DNA of 64,000 bases from Atriophallophorus winterbourni (GCA_013407085.1 JACCGJ010010491.1:38868-102867); one strand, 5' to 3'; shown: positions 52,514 through 62,870, counted from the first letter of the stretch. Notes: generated by a model from the sequence alone, not told the origin. A program made the numbers and translations.

Positions 52514-55500
52514 ATGAATAACGGACACAATGCACCGCCTATTCCCACCGCAAAGTTTGAATGTAAGTGATGTTTCTCGTACGATCTCTCAGATCTGGAT
52601 CACACGGCCGATGTTCAGTATGTTGTTCTTTTACGAAATGTATGCCTTCAGACTACATGCCTGGGGTGACACACTGAAAGAGGCATTCGAGCAGGTAATA
52701 TGTGTTGTCTTTATTGCCACAGATAGCAATGGCAATGTTCGGATACATGACGACAAATTATGACAGTATTGAAATGTCGGAAAGTTACGAAGTAGAAGCT
52801 AACGGTAAGTACTTTGTTAGTTGTTTTCAAACATATCGATCTTAACCCATGTGCAGTCTATGATTGTGGCACTTTGCCTGCATCAGGCTTGTGGTTTTAT
52901 ACATAACTACATACATACATCGCACACCTCATTATTCTCAATTCGCCTTCTATTTACTCTGCCGTAATAAAAAGTTGCTATCACATTTTTTCAATCTTCA
53001 CCATCACATTTTTACTCTTTTTCATTCATATATCGACGTATGCAATTTCCCAATCGGGCTAATTAAGTAGCAACTATAATAGAATCAGGTTAAGTTCTCA
53101 TCGGCTTCAAAATCAAGTGTAGAAAGACCGTTTTTCAAAACTTAAGTCTGACTCTACTTTGGCTCTACCTATTGTAACTGCAGTACTTCTGTGTTGTGCG
53201 GCTATCACCGTGCTAAACTGATTGGCCACCAATAGTGAGCTATATGTTGAAACGCGCTAGAGTTTCACTTCCATTTCTATCTCGTATCGCATTGGCAACC
53301 TGACAGTATCTTAGCCCACGTGCGGTCCCTGACTGTGCGGCAATCAGGTTTGTGCTTTCATACATCATACATACGGTAACCAAAATGCTCGAAGCATAAT
53401 TGGTAGCGATGTTTTTAAAGATATAATTTGTCTGTCTTCTGGTGCTCATATTCTTTGCACTTCAGAGCAGGTCATTTCCGTTGATTTGATCGATTAACTG
53501 CAGTGTAGATCGACAATCCAAAGATTGACTGTATCAATCTAATTGACAGCCGTTGTAAAGTCTTATTCTTCTGTGTAACCACCATTTAAATATCTGTTGC
53601 TTAAAACAACAATTTTCTCGCTTGTAGTAAATCTTTCGTATCGTTGCAATTAAATTTATCAATGGTTTATGTACTTTGGCCACAATTCAGCCGTATTTGT
53701 TTAAACCTTTCTCAATAGAATTTTTCGCTTGCGTTTTCACAGGTCATGATGGCTTATCCCTTCTCTTTCATTTTCTTGATGAATGGTTGTTCGCGTTTTC
53801 TGCCGAGCCCTATTTCTTTCCTCGCGTGAGTCAACCTTTTCCCGTGTATATAAATTAACCCTTGTAGAATATACTTTAGTTTTATCTACTTACTGTAAAG
53901 CACATGAGTTCTCGATCTCTGTGTTCCAAAATAGTATTTCATCATCCAGTGAGATAATTGTTGCATACAAATGCTGAAAAACAAATGACATTGCAATGTT
54001 TATATTTCGGGACAAAAATAAAAATGCACTCGTTTTTTGTGCCTAAGTGAAGCCAACTACAAACGATTGATGCTCGCACATATAGCCGCAGTGTAGCCGC
54101 TACCACTGAGGTTTGTGTTATGTTCCCCGCTGCGAATGCCTATTTCTGAAAACTCGTTTAAAATTGAGTCCACACCAAATTAATGAGTGCTGTCCGTTGC
54201 TGGAAAATTAACAGCGACAGCCTAAAATCCTCTTCACGGGTTAAAATCATGTCGAAAATTTCATCGTTGGAATCATCGTTATCATTAAAATCGGCATTAA
54301 GTCGACAACACATATCGTCGCTGAACCAATGACTTGTGCGGCTCTTTTCCAAATCTATGTGTGATGTCATTGTACAACTGATCGATAGCTTCGCTAATCT
54401 CAGTAGTTATATCTCTGCTAACGATTTAAAGAAGAAGAAATTGGCTTTGTTCGGATACACGAAGACGAGATGTCACAGCGGGTGTAGCGTTTGATGACCT
54501 TCTGCGTGATGTTTTAAAGGTCCAATGTGCAATTAAACTACAAAAACGAACTGTTTATCGAGCGTTTGCATATTCCGCTTGCACGCCTTCTTTTTTCCGC
54601 GTTTTCTTATCACCTGTTCCTGGTGCATGTTACTTGGCACTTTGTCTGGCTTCAGAGCCTTGCTTCATGATGATGTTGATAAATGGGCTGATGAGCGCTA
54701 AGTTTGCTATGAACAACTCACGCTGTTATCGATCGCGAAAGAAACGGAATCACAATCTTAAACTCTATTGTCTGTGGTAATGTTGATGTCAACGTGAACC
54801 AAACGCAACATAAGAACGTATGTCACAAACACACATGCTGGCGTTAGCGGACCTACGGAGGAAGGAGAAGGCCACAAAAACAAATATCGTCACAGTTGCT
54901 AGGACATGTCCATTGTTAACACAATTATCAATACTGGTGTTTGTGTATGCGAAGGTTGTGCTATGAGCCACGACCGAGTTTTTGCTGCTGATAAATTAAA
55001 TTTTATACGACCTCTGACAACCAAAGCCCAGCTCCTGGCCTGCACGTGGCGGAACTGCTTCTACTGACAGGAGAAAGGGCGAAGGCGGGTGACTGGCGCC
55101 TCAAAACCAGTTTGCTCCGGGCAGATGGAGCTCGTTAGCCTGGGAGGGTAGTCCATCTAAGGGAAGAAAAACCCTGATTCCAAACCTCCGCTGCCTTGCG
55201 GCATACCCGTTTGCGGGAAAGGCTCCGGGAGTGAACCCTGAGGAAAAATCCCTGCTGCCTTGCGGGAAGACTTTTGAGTCAAAGGCTCCGGGTGGGGTCC
55301 CCTAAGCTAACCCCCTACTTCGGCCTTGGCAACCGGGTAGTATGTCGCCTACAACAAGAACCATGGATTCTACTTCAACCACATCTTGCTGTCAAAATTA
55401 CGTTCGCTACATTACATCACATGCCGATCCTTATATTCCAAGCCCCTCATTACACACAAGCAATGAATCTCGTCAAGATGCTCCTTCAAGCTCACCAAAC

Positions 55501-58500
55501 ACAGAACAGCCGAGTCAGATTGCTCACTTCTTGAAACCCCGTATGCCCTTCAAGCTAGCTGCATTCAACGTCAGGACCTTGAGACAAACAGGACAACAGG
55601 CTGGATTAGCTCGTACACTAGAAACGATGGGAGTAGACATCTGCTGCCTATCAGAAACGCGCTTACACGACTCTAGTAATGTGATAAACCTAAGCTCACC
55701 GAATAATACCGGCGTCAAGTTCCGTTTGCGTGTATCTGGTGATGAAGAGGCCCAGGCAGCGGGACTTGCAGGAGTTGGTATTGCCCTGAGCTCACGCGCC
55801 GAGGCAGCCTTGATTGACTGGTTACCTGTCAATAGCCGTTTGTGCGCCGTCCGACTTGGTGGCTCATGCAAAATCAGTCAACACAGGCAGAACACCCGTG
55901 CTCTTTTCGTCATCGCAGCCTACGCCCCCACTGACTGCAGTGCTGATTTAGCGAAAGACGAATTCTACCGAGGTCTAGACGAATTACTGCGTAAAGCACG
56001 AAAGTCGGATATTGTCATCCTGGCTGGCGATCTTAATGCCCGAGTTGGCCGCCTCTCACAAAGTGAACGACACCTCGGTGGTCCATATGGTCTCGATTGC
56101 GTCCGATCAGACAACGGTGAACGCCTGTTGAGTCTATGTGCTGAGCACCGCCTATTTCTCAGCAGCGTCAACTTCCGACATTCCAAACAACGGTCAGCAA
56201 CATGGAGATCCCCCTCGACAGGACTCTGGACACAAATTGATCACATTGCGATCAGTTATCGATGGCGTTCCAGTGTGCAAGACTGCAGATCATATTGGTC
56301 GACCTGCCTATCATCAGACCACGCGTTAGTCTGTGCAAACTTAACTATGCGTTTCAGCGGATCGCGTAAGAAAAATATCACGAGGCTGGATACGCTTAAA
56401 CTATCAGATAGATCAGTGGCAGAGAACTATCTAACGGCCCTATCTAATGCACTCGGACCCCATCCCGATAATATTGAGGAGCATTGGGCTCAAATCGAAA
56501 GCGCAATGTATCATGCTGGCCTGGAAAGCTGTGGAACATCCAAGCGAACAGATTCCAACTGGATATCTGCTGCTACAGCCAAATTAATTGACCAACAGCG
56601 TTCCTTACCTCCGGGAGAAAGATATGATGAACAGCGCAGGCAAATTCGCCACCAGTTGAAGACCAGCCTCAAAACGGACCGAGAATCATGGTGGGAAGAG
56701 CGGGCAAGCGAGATGGAAGCAGCCCAAGCAGTTGGCAACACCCGCAAATTGTTCCAGCTTATACGCTCCACGGGACCCCGAATGCCCAGCGTGAGCGAAC
56801 TCATCACGGAAGCAGATGGGTCGTTGATCACCAACAGAGAAAGGCGAATGGACCGCTGGAGGGAACATTTCGCTAGCCAATTCAATCAACCGCGACCACT
56901 CTCTGTTGCTCAGCCAATTGGCTCCACCACTCAGTGGCCGGCCCCACAGGGACCACCTACAGAGGCAGAAATTCGCTCACACATAATGAAGCTTAGACGA
57001 CGCAAGGCCCCTGGTTTAGACGAGCTACCAGCCGAACTATTCGTTGAAGGTGTCGACGTTTTGTGCAGTGAGCTGTCAGTGCTCTTCGGAAAGATCTGGA
57101 ACGAGGAAACCATACCCAGCGCGTGGGGAGCGTCAGCCATCGTCCCAGTATTCAAGAAAGGGTCGATGAAAGAGTGCGGTAATCACAGGGGTATAAGTCT
57201 CATACCGGTGGTTTCTAAACTGTTTGCATCAATCATCCTGACCAGGCTTAACAGCTACCGAGAAGCAGAGTATCGAGAAGAACAGGCTGGTTTCAGAGGA
57301 GGACGCGGGTGTGTGGATCAAATCTTCACGCTGCGCCAAATTTTGGAGCAACGTTACCAATACGCACGTCCAACAATTATCGTCTTTCTTGACATACGAG
57401 CAGCCTTTGATTCCATTGACAGAACCGCTCTCTGGGACTGTCTCATTCGCCATGGTGTCCCACCGAAGTACGTAATCCTGCTCAAGAAGCTGTACTGCCA
57501 CACCACCGGCAGAGTCAAAGCCTATGGTGATTTATCCAAGCAGTTTACCATTTCCAGCGGGGTTCGTCAAGGATGTCCGATCTCCCCATTCCTATTTAAC
57601 TTTGCGATTGACGATGTCATGAAAGCAGCAACAGCCCAGCTACCGAATTGTGGGATCGACCTGCTCCCCGGTCGACGAGTTATGGATCTGGACTATGCTG
57701 ACGACATTGCTCTCCTCGGAGAGGATGCTTGCGCCATACAAAGCGCTTTGGATCTACTCGTTGATCAGTTGTCGCTGTATGGATTACATTTCTCTCCGTC
57801 AAAATGCAAAGTGTTCCTACAGGATTGGACAGACCCAACACTTGATTTGACGATCGAAAACCATAAACTGGAAGTGACTGACAGATTCACCTACCTAGGG
57901 AGCTGCATCACCACTGGGGGCGATATCGAAGCTGAAATCACAGCACGGATTGCAAGAGCACGCCATGCTTTCGCTGGGCTACGGCATCTGTGGCGCCGAC
58001 GCGATGTTGGATTACGCTTGAAGGGCAGAGTGTACCAGGCCACCGTACGAGCAGTTCTACTGTATGGCTGCGAGACGTGGACGCTGCGACAAGCCGATAG
58101 TCAACGATTATCGACGTTTGATCATCGCTGCCTGCGGAGTATAGCTCGTTTAAGCTGGCAACAGAAAGTCAAAAATGATGACGTCAGGAGGGCAGTCCTC
58201 GGCGATCGCTCTGTGCCACTCTCCGATCATATATCCATGTGCCAGCTGAGATGGCTGGGGCACGTTCTCCGTATGAATGAGCGACGCCTTCCTCGCGTAG
58301 CTCTTTTTGCTCTCGCTGGACGTGATTGGAAACGTCGCCGTGGCGGACAAAGGAATACCTGGCGGAAGACCCTCAAGCGTCTAACAGCCCCACTAGCCAT
58401 CGTGGGAACATCGCGCTTACCCGGGTGGGGTCCGAAGGACCGTGAAGATATGTGGCTGATAACACTCAGTGTGATGGCAAAAGAAAGGAACCAGTGGCGA

Positions 58501-61500
58501 GAATCCTGCCGTGCTTGTGTTCCCGTTTATCAATGACCCTCCCCCCTCCCTTTTTCCAAAAAAGACAAAAAAGATCAAAAACGGCATGTGTAAACAGACA
58601 GACAAAAAAATCCCCCTCTTTTTTTTCTTTTTTTCTTTCATCATGTACCTTCTTCATGGTATACTTGTTGGCACATCGTCTGTAAAGACTTGTGTGATAA
58701 TAATAATTACATTCTAAGCCTATATATATGGATGAGTAAACCATGTTTGTTATTATTGGAAGTGAGCTGCCATACGAACTTCTCTGAAGCCTTGGTCTTC
58801 TCTCTCAATAGTCTGTTGGGCAATATCGTGGGAAGCATACCAGAGTACATTATTAGCTCCATATCAAGAACGTAACAGTTTAGCGACGGGTTTATTCAAG
58901 TTACGAAATCATGGAACAATCCAAGATAGAAATTCTTTTGGAGCGACAAATGATGCTGATGGAACTTCTACTTCAAAAGCAAGTACCAAGCACAGAAGCA
59001 CGTGCTATTCCACCCTCCGTTGACTGAATTGCGAACAGCATCGCAGAATTTGCCTCTGATCCGGAAGCAAACGTCACGTTTGAAACTTGGTTCAGACGTT
59101 ATGAAGACCTTTTTCGTGTTCATTTTTCACCCCAAGATGATGCATGGAAAGTCCGGCTGCTGCTACGTAAACTTGGCCCAGCAGAGCTGGATAAATACTG
59201 CAACCTGATCCTTCCCAAGAATCCTCGGGATAGAACTTTTGATGAGACGATCAAGTCACTGATTGAACTCTTCGGTGAGCATGTATCTCTCTTCAACACT
59301 CGTTACAGGTGCCTCAAGCTGAAAATGAACGACACTGCCCCTTGTCCTATCCAAGGACATTGTATGGTGCACAGGCAAAAACTGATGTCACCAACCTATC
59401 AACGGGGTTATCGGGCTCCGAACTGGAAATTCCCAGAAAAGGGCGTATGAACCGCTTCGTCGGTCACCGGCCACCGATAGGTGCGAACCTCTCTCGCTCC
59501 ACTGCCTTGTGGGTAAAGGCTCGTGTTGGGACCCCCTAAACGAAATCTCCCCTACCTCGGTGTAGGCAACCGGGTAGTATCATGCTTACGTTCAACGGTG
59601 CCGATGACAACGCTTTGTACCCCCCCTTCTCGCTTTGTACATCTCATTGTTTATGTTGAACGGCACTATATCTGTATCAGATTGTGCAAATATAATAATC
59701 CTGACGCACATGGGCATTGTCAATCGCGAATGTGAACGCTTCAAGTTGCGGTCCCTCACAGACGACCAGTTCAAGTCCCTGATATTCATATGCAGTCTGG
59801 TATCTCCGCGTTTCGCTGATATTCAAACGCGACTGCTCAACAAACTTGAGCAAGAACCCTCCTTCACTCTCCAAGCCATTGGTGATGAATATCTACGACT
59901 GGTCCGTCTCCAAGAAGATTCGGCACTGATTCAACATGGAAATCATGGCACCGAAACCATCCATGCCGTTCAGCAAAGCAATTGGCATTCGTCACAAGAT
60001 TCCAGCGCAAAGAAGCCACCGTCTTCATGTTGGCATTGCGGAACCTGGCACTACGCCCGATATTGTCCCTTCAAACAACACCGTTGCAGTCAGTGCGACG
60101 TCACAGTCCACAAAGAAGGATTATGCAGATCCAAAACGAAACAACAAGTTTCGTCGAAACCAAAGATTTCGAGGCCATTTTCAAAGCCGCAGCAAAACCA
60201 GGAGAGGTTTTCATCAAAGCCCAGGACTCCTTGGAAGCATTCACCAAGCGGACACGCACTCATCGTCACAACAACATTCCAAGTAAGTTCATCTCCGAGA
60301 CGACGATTCATCTCAATCCAGATCAACGGTATACCCGTTCAGCTTCAACTGGATACAGCATCAGACATCACAATCATCTCCGAAGCAATGTGGAAAAATC
60401 TTGGCAGCCTACGTATCTATTCAACATGTCCGCCTGCAACCAGTGCCTGTGGTGGATCGCTCAAGTTAATCGGGCAACTGAAGTGTTGTGTGTATTTCCG
60501 AGAGAAAACAGCAACATGTACCTGCTACATCAGCAAAGCGAACTTGAATCTCCTTGGACTCGATTGGATCGAATATCTCCTCATTGCAGATCAGTCAATC
60601 AATGGTTTGTGCAACCAAATACAGTGCAGCAGTGCACCCTCTGACAGGATTGCAGCTATATCCACTGAGCAGTATGTACGCGATCAGTTGACCACAGCAG
60701 TGCGAAACCTTTCCGTGACGGTCGCAGATATCAAGAGGACACTGAACGACGACGAGGTTCTCTCAGAAGCTATCAGGTATGTTCAATCTGGCTGGTCTAG
60801 GCTAGCACCACAATTGACTGGAAATCAACTGTTCCAAAGACGGGAATCCTTATCAATCGTGGATGACTGTCTCATGTTTGGTGCTCGAGTCGTTATTCCC
60901 GCTGCTTTGCGTCAACGGGTAATACGTCAATTTCATGCTGGGCATCCGGGGCTCAATCGGATGAAAGCAATCGCCCAAAGTTTCGCCTACTGGCCAGAAA
61001 TGGACGCTGATATCACCGAGTTTGTCAGGCGCTGTACCAATTGTCGACAAGCGGCAAAACTTCCTGCTCACGCAACACCGGTTCCGTGGCCTCGACCTGA
61101 CAAAGCGTGGTCGCGTATCCACATTGACTTCGCCGGCCCACTCAACGGAACCACCTACTTAGTCTTGGTAGACGCTTATTCGAAATGGCCAGAAATCGTC
61201 CCGCTCTCTCCTGCCACAAGTTCGACCACAATCAGAGCACTCACTTCACTATTCAGCCAACACGGAGTTCCCGACACCATTGTCTCAGATAATGGATCCC
61301 AATTCACATCAGCTCATTTTGCCAAATTCTGCAAGAAGAATGCAATTGAGCATATCCGGACTCCGATCTACCATCCCAAATCGAACGGAAAAGCGGAGAG
61401 GTTTGTCGACACATTCAAAAGAGCAATGCTCAAGTCTCGAGGCGAGGGGACTACCGTCGACAACTTGCAACGATTCCTGTTAGTCTACCGGACGACCCCA

Positions 61501-62786
61501 CACCAATCCCTGATGAATAGTCAAACGCCAGCAGAGGCACTAATGGGTAGAAAACTTCGTACAGTCAATAACGCAATGGTCCCGAAGCCACCGCAACCTC
61601 ATGTTCATCAGCATCTCAGTCAAAGGAGCTTCAAAGTGGGATCCAGCGTCTATGCTCGTGATTATCGACAACGAAGAAACCCATGGATCGAGGGCAAGGT
61701 TGTATTCCGGAGAGGTAGCGTCATGTTCGACATCCAAGTTGGAAACGACATTTGGATACGCCATCTCAATCAATTGAGACCAAGAGAAGGACAGTCGGAG
61801 TTAGAATCTGCGGAACCAGTGAATCTTCCGTTGGATCTTCTATTTGATACCTCCCACCTCCGGTTGAATTACCACCTGAAAATATCGCTCCCGATCGCGC
61901 ACTAGAACCCCGACGATGGACTAACCGAAGACGCAAGACTGTCGTACCACTTCAAGTGAACCCCAAGCTCTGTCGGTACTGAGTCACTTTAAAAAGAGAG
62001 GTAATGGGAAACGACGTTTATTTTCCTAAAAACTCAATATCTTTAAAGATATTACGACTCTATGTCAACATTAATTTGAATTATTTGGCGCGAAAACCAT
62101 GATTATAATTTGATCATATTTGCCCTTTATTCTCATTGGTCCATCGAGTCCTTGACGCGGTTTTAATGTGCTATTTCCCAAGGTTATTCCCTTTTACATT
62201 CAAAGCCTATATATATGGATGAGTAAACCATGTTTGTTATTATTGGAAGTGAGCTGCCATACGAACTTCTCTGAAGCCTTGGTCTTCTCTCTCAATAGTC
62301 TGTTGGGCAATATCGTGGGAAGCATACCACGGTACATTATTAGCTCCATATCAAGAACGTAACACACGACGTTGGCTGAACAACACAGAAGTGCTGAACT
62401 GTCCTGAAACTACTGATCCCACATACATAAACATTTGCCAATCGTTTTGTCAACAAAGTTTCATGCACATTTGAGTTATATAGAAGTATATCCTTAAGCA
62501 CCGGGATAGTCGTGTTCAAATTAATTGAACCGTTGTGATATTTTATATTTTTAATTCTGCACAGGTTATCCAAATTACTGAATTCGATTGGGAGAACTTT
62601 CGGATTAAATCCGTTGGGTAAGCATCATTTGTTTTCGTCTAATCCATGTTACTTTGCAGTTGGGGAGAACCTTTTCAACTGGGAAAGCATCCACAAGGCT
62701 CAGAGGTTAAAGCCATCACGTACTCGAACATGCAAATTCACGACGACCAAGACAGACATGAATTGTTCGTGATAATCGATATTTGA
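52514..62786 (+). CDS. ZBTB8OS: Archease, seven exons
   Basis: Archease is the small cofactor that promotes guanylylation of the RtcB RNA ligase in tRNA splicing and in XBP1 mRNA splicing. Exons are 52514-52562, 52593-52617, 52652-52694, 52723-52804, 53743-53825, 62565-62617 and 62660-62786. They total 462 nt, i.e. 153 aa plus TGA, against 167 in human. All introns are GT-AG and all phases close. Landmarks: EYLDHTADVQLHAWGDTL (17-34, the DHTAD metal-site region), AMAMFGYMT (41-49), LLFHFLDEWLFAFSAE (73-88), GKHPQGSEVKAITYSNMQI (120-138) and the C-terminal FVIIDI. Intron sizes are 30, 34, 28, 938, 8739 and 42 nt. The 8.7 kb intron carries an RTE, a Gypsy element and RTE scraps. The Met start is inferred because the frame is open upstream. 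The exons are too short to appear as long ORFs. Confidence 0.95.
52840..52912 (+). repeat. SINE-like repeat, 3' scrap (copy O)
   Basis: AACCCATGTGCAGTCT, then GGCACTTTGCCTGCATCAGG, then TTGTGG and a CATA-type tail, within archease intron 4. Confidence 0.7.
53180..53375 (+). repeat. SINE-like repeat, long form (copy P)
   Basis: Sense copy in archease intron 4, from GCAGTACTTCTGTG through TTGGCCACCAATAGTGAGC and GGCAACCTGACAGTATC to TGTGCTTTCATACATC. A small deletion removes part of the hairpin region (GCGGCAATCAGG). Confidence 0.75.
53376..54369. other. Intron sequence around archease exon 5
   Basis: Apart from exon 5 (53743-53825) no element or coding signal was recognised. Confidence 0.4.
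54370..54690 (+). mobile_element. Short RTE fragment with 3' end
   Basis: Starts with a decayed LIDSFANLSSYIS (the RTE segment LVDSFVYLGSCIS). After a deletion it joins RTE 3' UTR (GAACTGTTTATCGAGC, TTCCGCTTGCACGCC) and the terminal block GGCACTTT-GTCTGGCTTCAGA, ending with GATGATGTTGAT. It lies within archease intron 5. Confidence 0.65.
54691..55008. other. Unassigned intron sequence before RTE-A
   Basis: No match seen. The exact 5' boundary of RTE-A is uncertain. Confidence 0.3.
55009..58706 (+). mobile_element. Full RTE LINE (RTE-A) with intact ORF
   Basis: The leader (about 55009-55341) has short GC-rich blocks and ends GGCAACCGGGTAGTAT, as in RTE-B and the 59.3 kb derivative. The ORF runs 55342-58536. 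The 3' UTR has an A-rich part with CAAAAAAG-type units, a pyrimidine-rich part, the terminal block GGCACATC-GTCT-GTAA-AGAC-TTGTG (58670-58694), and a GATAATAATAA tail. The 5' end is placed by resemblance to the leader fragment at 1.9-2.3 kb. No target duplication was found. Its 3' end abuts a truncated Gypsy LTR. Confidence 0.85.
55342..58536 (+). CDS. RTE endonuclease-reverse transcriptase, intact 1064 aa
   Basis: A single uninterrupted ORF. The N-terminal ~65 residues are Ser/Thr-rich without a known domain. The AP-type endonuclease follows: FKLAAFNVRTLRQTG (about 72), CCLSETRLHDSS (103), LAGDLNARVG (228), QIDHIAISY (about 300) and SDHALVCANL (324). The RT has RRKAPGLDELPAELF (about 553), FKKGSMKECGNHRGISLIP (about 605), GFRGGRGCVDQIFTLRQI (about 650), VFLDIRAAFDSIDR (683), GVRQGCPISPFLFNFAIDD (about 742) and MDLDYADDIALLG (YADD near 784). 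The C-terminal domain has YGCETWTLRQ, RWLGHVLRM and GWGPKD, usual in fluke RTE proteins. It nicks the target and reverse-transcribes the element RNA. All catalytic residues I can check are present, so recent activity is plausible. Confidence 0.93.
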   Translation: MSPTTRTMDSTSTTSCCQNYVRYITSHADPYIPSPSLHTSNESRQDAPSSSPNTEQPSQIAHFLKPRMPFKLAAFNVRTLRQTGQQAGLARTLETMGVDICCLSETRLHDSSNVINLSSPNNTGVKFRLRVSGDEEAQAAGLAGVGIALSSRAEAALIDWLPVNSRLCAVRLGGSCKISQHRQNTRALFVIAAYAPTDCSADLAKDEFYRGLDELLRKARKSDIVILAGDLNARVGRLSQSERHLGGPYGLDCVRSDNGERLLSLCAEHRLFLSSVNFRHSKQRSATWRSPSTGLWTQIDHIAISYRWRSSVQDCRSYWSTCLSSDHALVCANLTMRFSGSRKKNITRLDTLKLSDRSVAENYLTALSNALGPHPDNIEEHWAQIESAMYHAGLESCGTSKRTDSNWISAATAKLIDQQRSLPPGERYDEQRRQIRHQLKTSLKTDRESWWEERASEMEAAQAVGNTRKLFQLIRSTGPRMPSVSELITEADGSLITNRERRMDRWREHFASQFNQPRPLSVAQPIGSTTQWPAPQGPPTEAEIRSHIMKLRRRKAPGLDELPAELFVEGVDVLCSELSVLFGKIWNEETIPSAWGASAIVPVFKKGSMKECGNHRGISLIPVVSKLFASIILTRLNSYREAEYREEQAGFRGGRGCVDQIFTLRQILEQRYQYARPTIIVFLDIRAAFDSIDRTALWDCLIRHGVPPKYVILLKKLYCHTTGRVKAYGDLSKQFTISSGVRQGCPISPFLFNFAIDDVMKAATAQLPNCGIDLLPGRRVMDLDYADDIALLGEDACAIQSALDLLVDQLSLYGLHFSPSKCKVFLQDWTDPTLDLTIENHKLEVTDRFTYLGSCITTGGDIEAEITARIARARHAFAGLRHLWRRRDVGLRLKGRVYQATVRAVLLYGCETWTLRQADSQRLSTFDHRCLRSIARLSWQQKVKNDDVRRAVLGDRSVPLSDHISMCQLRWLGHVLRMNERRLPRVALFALAGRDWKRRRGGQRNTWRKTLKRLTAPLAIVGTSRLPGWGPKDREDMWLITLSVMAKERNQWRESCRACVPVYQ
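58711..58877 (+). repeat. Gypsy-F 5' LTR remnant
   Basis: Direct repeat of 62198-62364 with three visible differences (CTAAG/CAAAG and AGAGTAC/ACGGTAC). It starts immediately after the RTE-A tail. Confidence 0.85.
58911..61905 (+). pseudogene. Gypsy gag-protease-integrase ORF with RT-RNase H deleted in frame
   Basis: Gag starts at 58911 (ILLERQMMLMELLLQKQ), has one in-frame TGA at 59025-59027, and is cut at 59336 by an insertion. It resumes at 59704 (MGIVNRECERFKLR) in the frame expected once the 364-bp insert and a 3-bp duplication are removed. Two zinc knuckles follow (CWHCGTWHYARYC and CSQCDVTVHKEGLC), then retropepsin (LQLDTASDITIISEAMW). After LGLDWIEYLLIADQSINGLC the frame passes directly to the pre-integrase region and integrase: HAGHPGLNRMKAI, RRCTNCRQAAKLP, IHIDFAGPL, VSDNGSQFTSAHF and NGKAERFVDTFKRAM (D-D-E). 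The whole RT-RNase H block found in related Ty3/Gypsy elements is absent, yet reading stays open to 61905. Confidence 0.85.
59337..59700 (+). mobile_element. 364-bp internally deleted RTE derivative
   Basis: The right part of the leader (CACTGCCTTGTGGGTAAAGG, then CCTACCTCGG, then GGCAACCGGGTAGTATC) matches the end of RTE-A and RTE-B leaders. About 80 bases later it passes straight to an RTE-type terminus, GGCACTAT-ATCTG-TAT-CAGAT-TGTG, with a CAAATATAATAATC tail. No endonuclease or RT is left. CTG at 59334-59336 and 59701-59703 may be a minimal target duplication. Removing 367 bp restores the Gypsy-F gag frame. Confidence 0.75.
62005..62364 (+). repeat. Gypsy-F 3' LTR
   Basis: About 360 bp, begins TGGGAAACGACG and ends AACGTAACA. 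The end is fixed by the repeat with 58711-58877, the start by the purine-rich tract and a TG. Confidence 0.7.
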
Positions 62787-62870
62787 ATTTTTCGAATTTC
62801 TATCATTTTATATTCGATATTCCTATTTTCGATTTGACTTTATCGTTTTTCTTCTTTTTGTAACCCTTAG
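62787..62870 (+). other. Gap between archease stop and next exon-like segment
   Basis: 84 bases, T-rich towards the right end (TTTATCGTTTTTCTTCTTTT), ending in a good acceptor CCCTTAG. Confidence 0.5.

Larger units (their letters stand above)
58711..62364 (+). mobile_element. Ty3/Gypsy element (Gypsy-F) lacking RT and RNase H, 5' LTR truncated
   Basis: The 5' LTR remnant (58711-58877) repeats the last ~165 bases of the 3' LTR with about three differences that I could spot. The 3' LTR is taken as 62005-62364 (begins TG, ends AACA, preceded by purine-rich AAAAAGAGAGG). Between them lie gag, protease and integrase only. A 364-bp RTE derivative interrupts gag. The upstream half of the 5' LTR is missing and RTE-A ends exactly at the truncation. 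The element sits in archease intron 5. Confidence 0.85.

Noticed and set aside
58417..58744. Lys-rich minus-strand ORFs at the end of RTE-A
   Set aside because: Same cause: antisense of the RTE 3' UTR with A-rich and pyrimidine-rich tracts.
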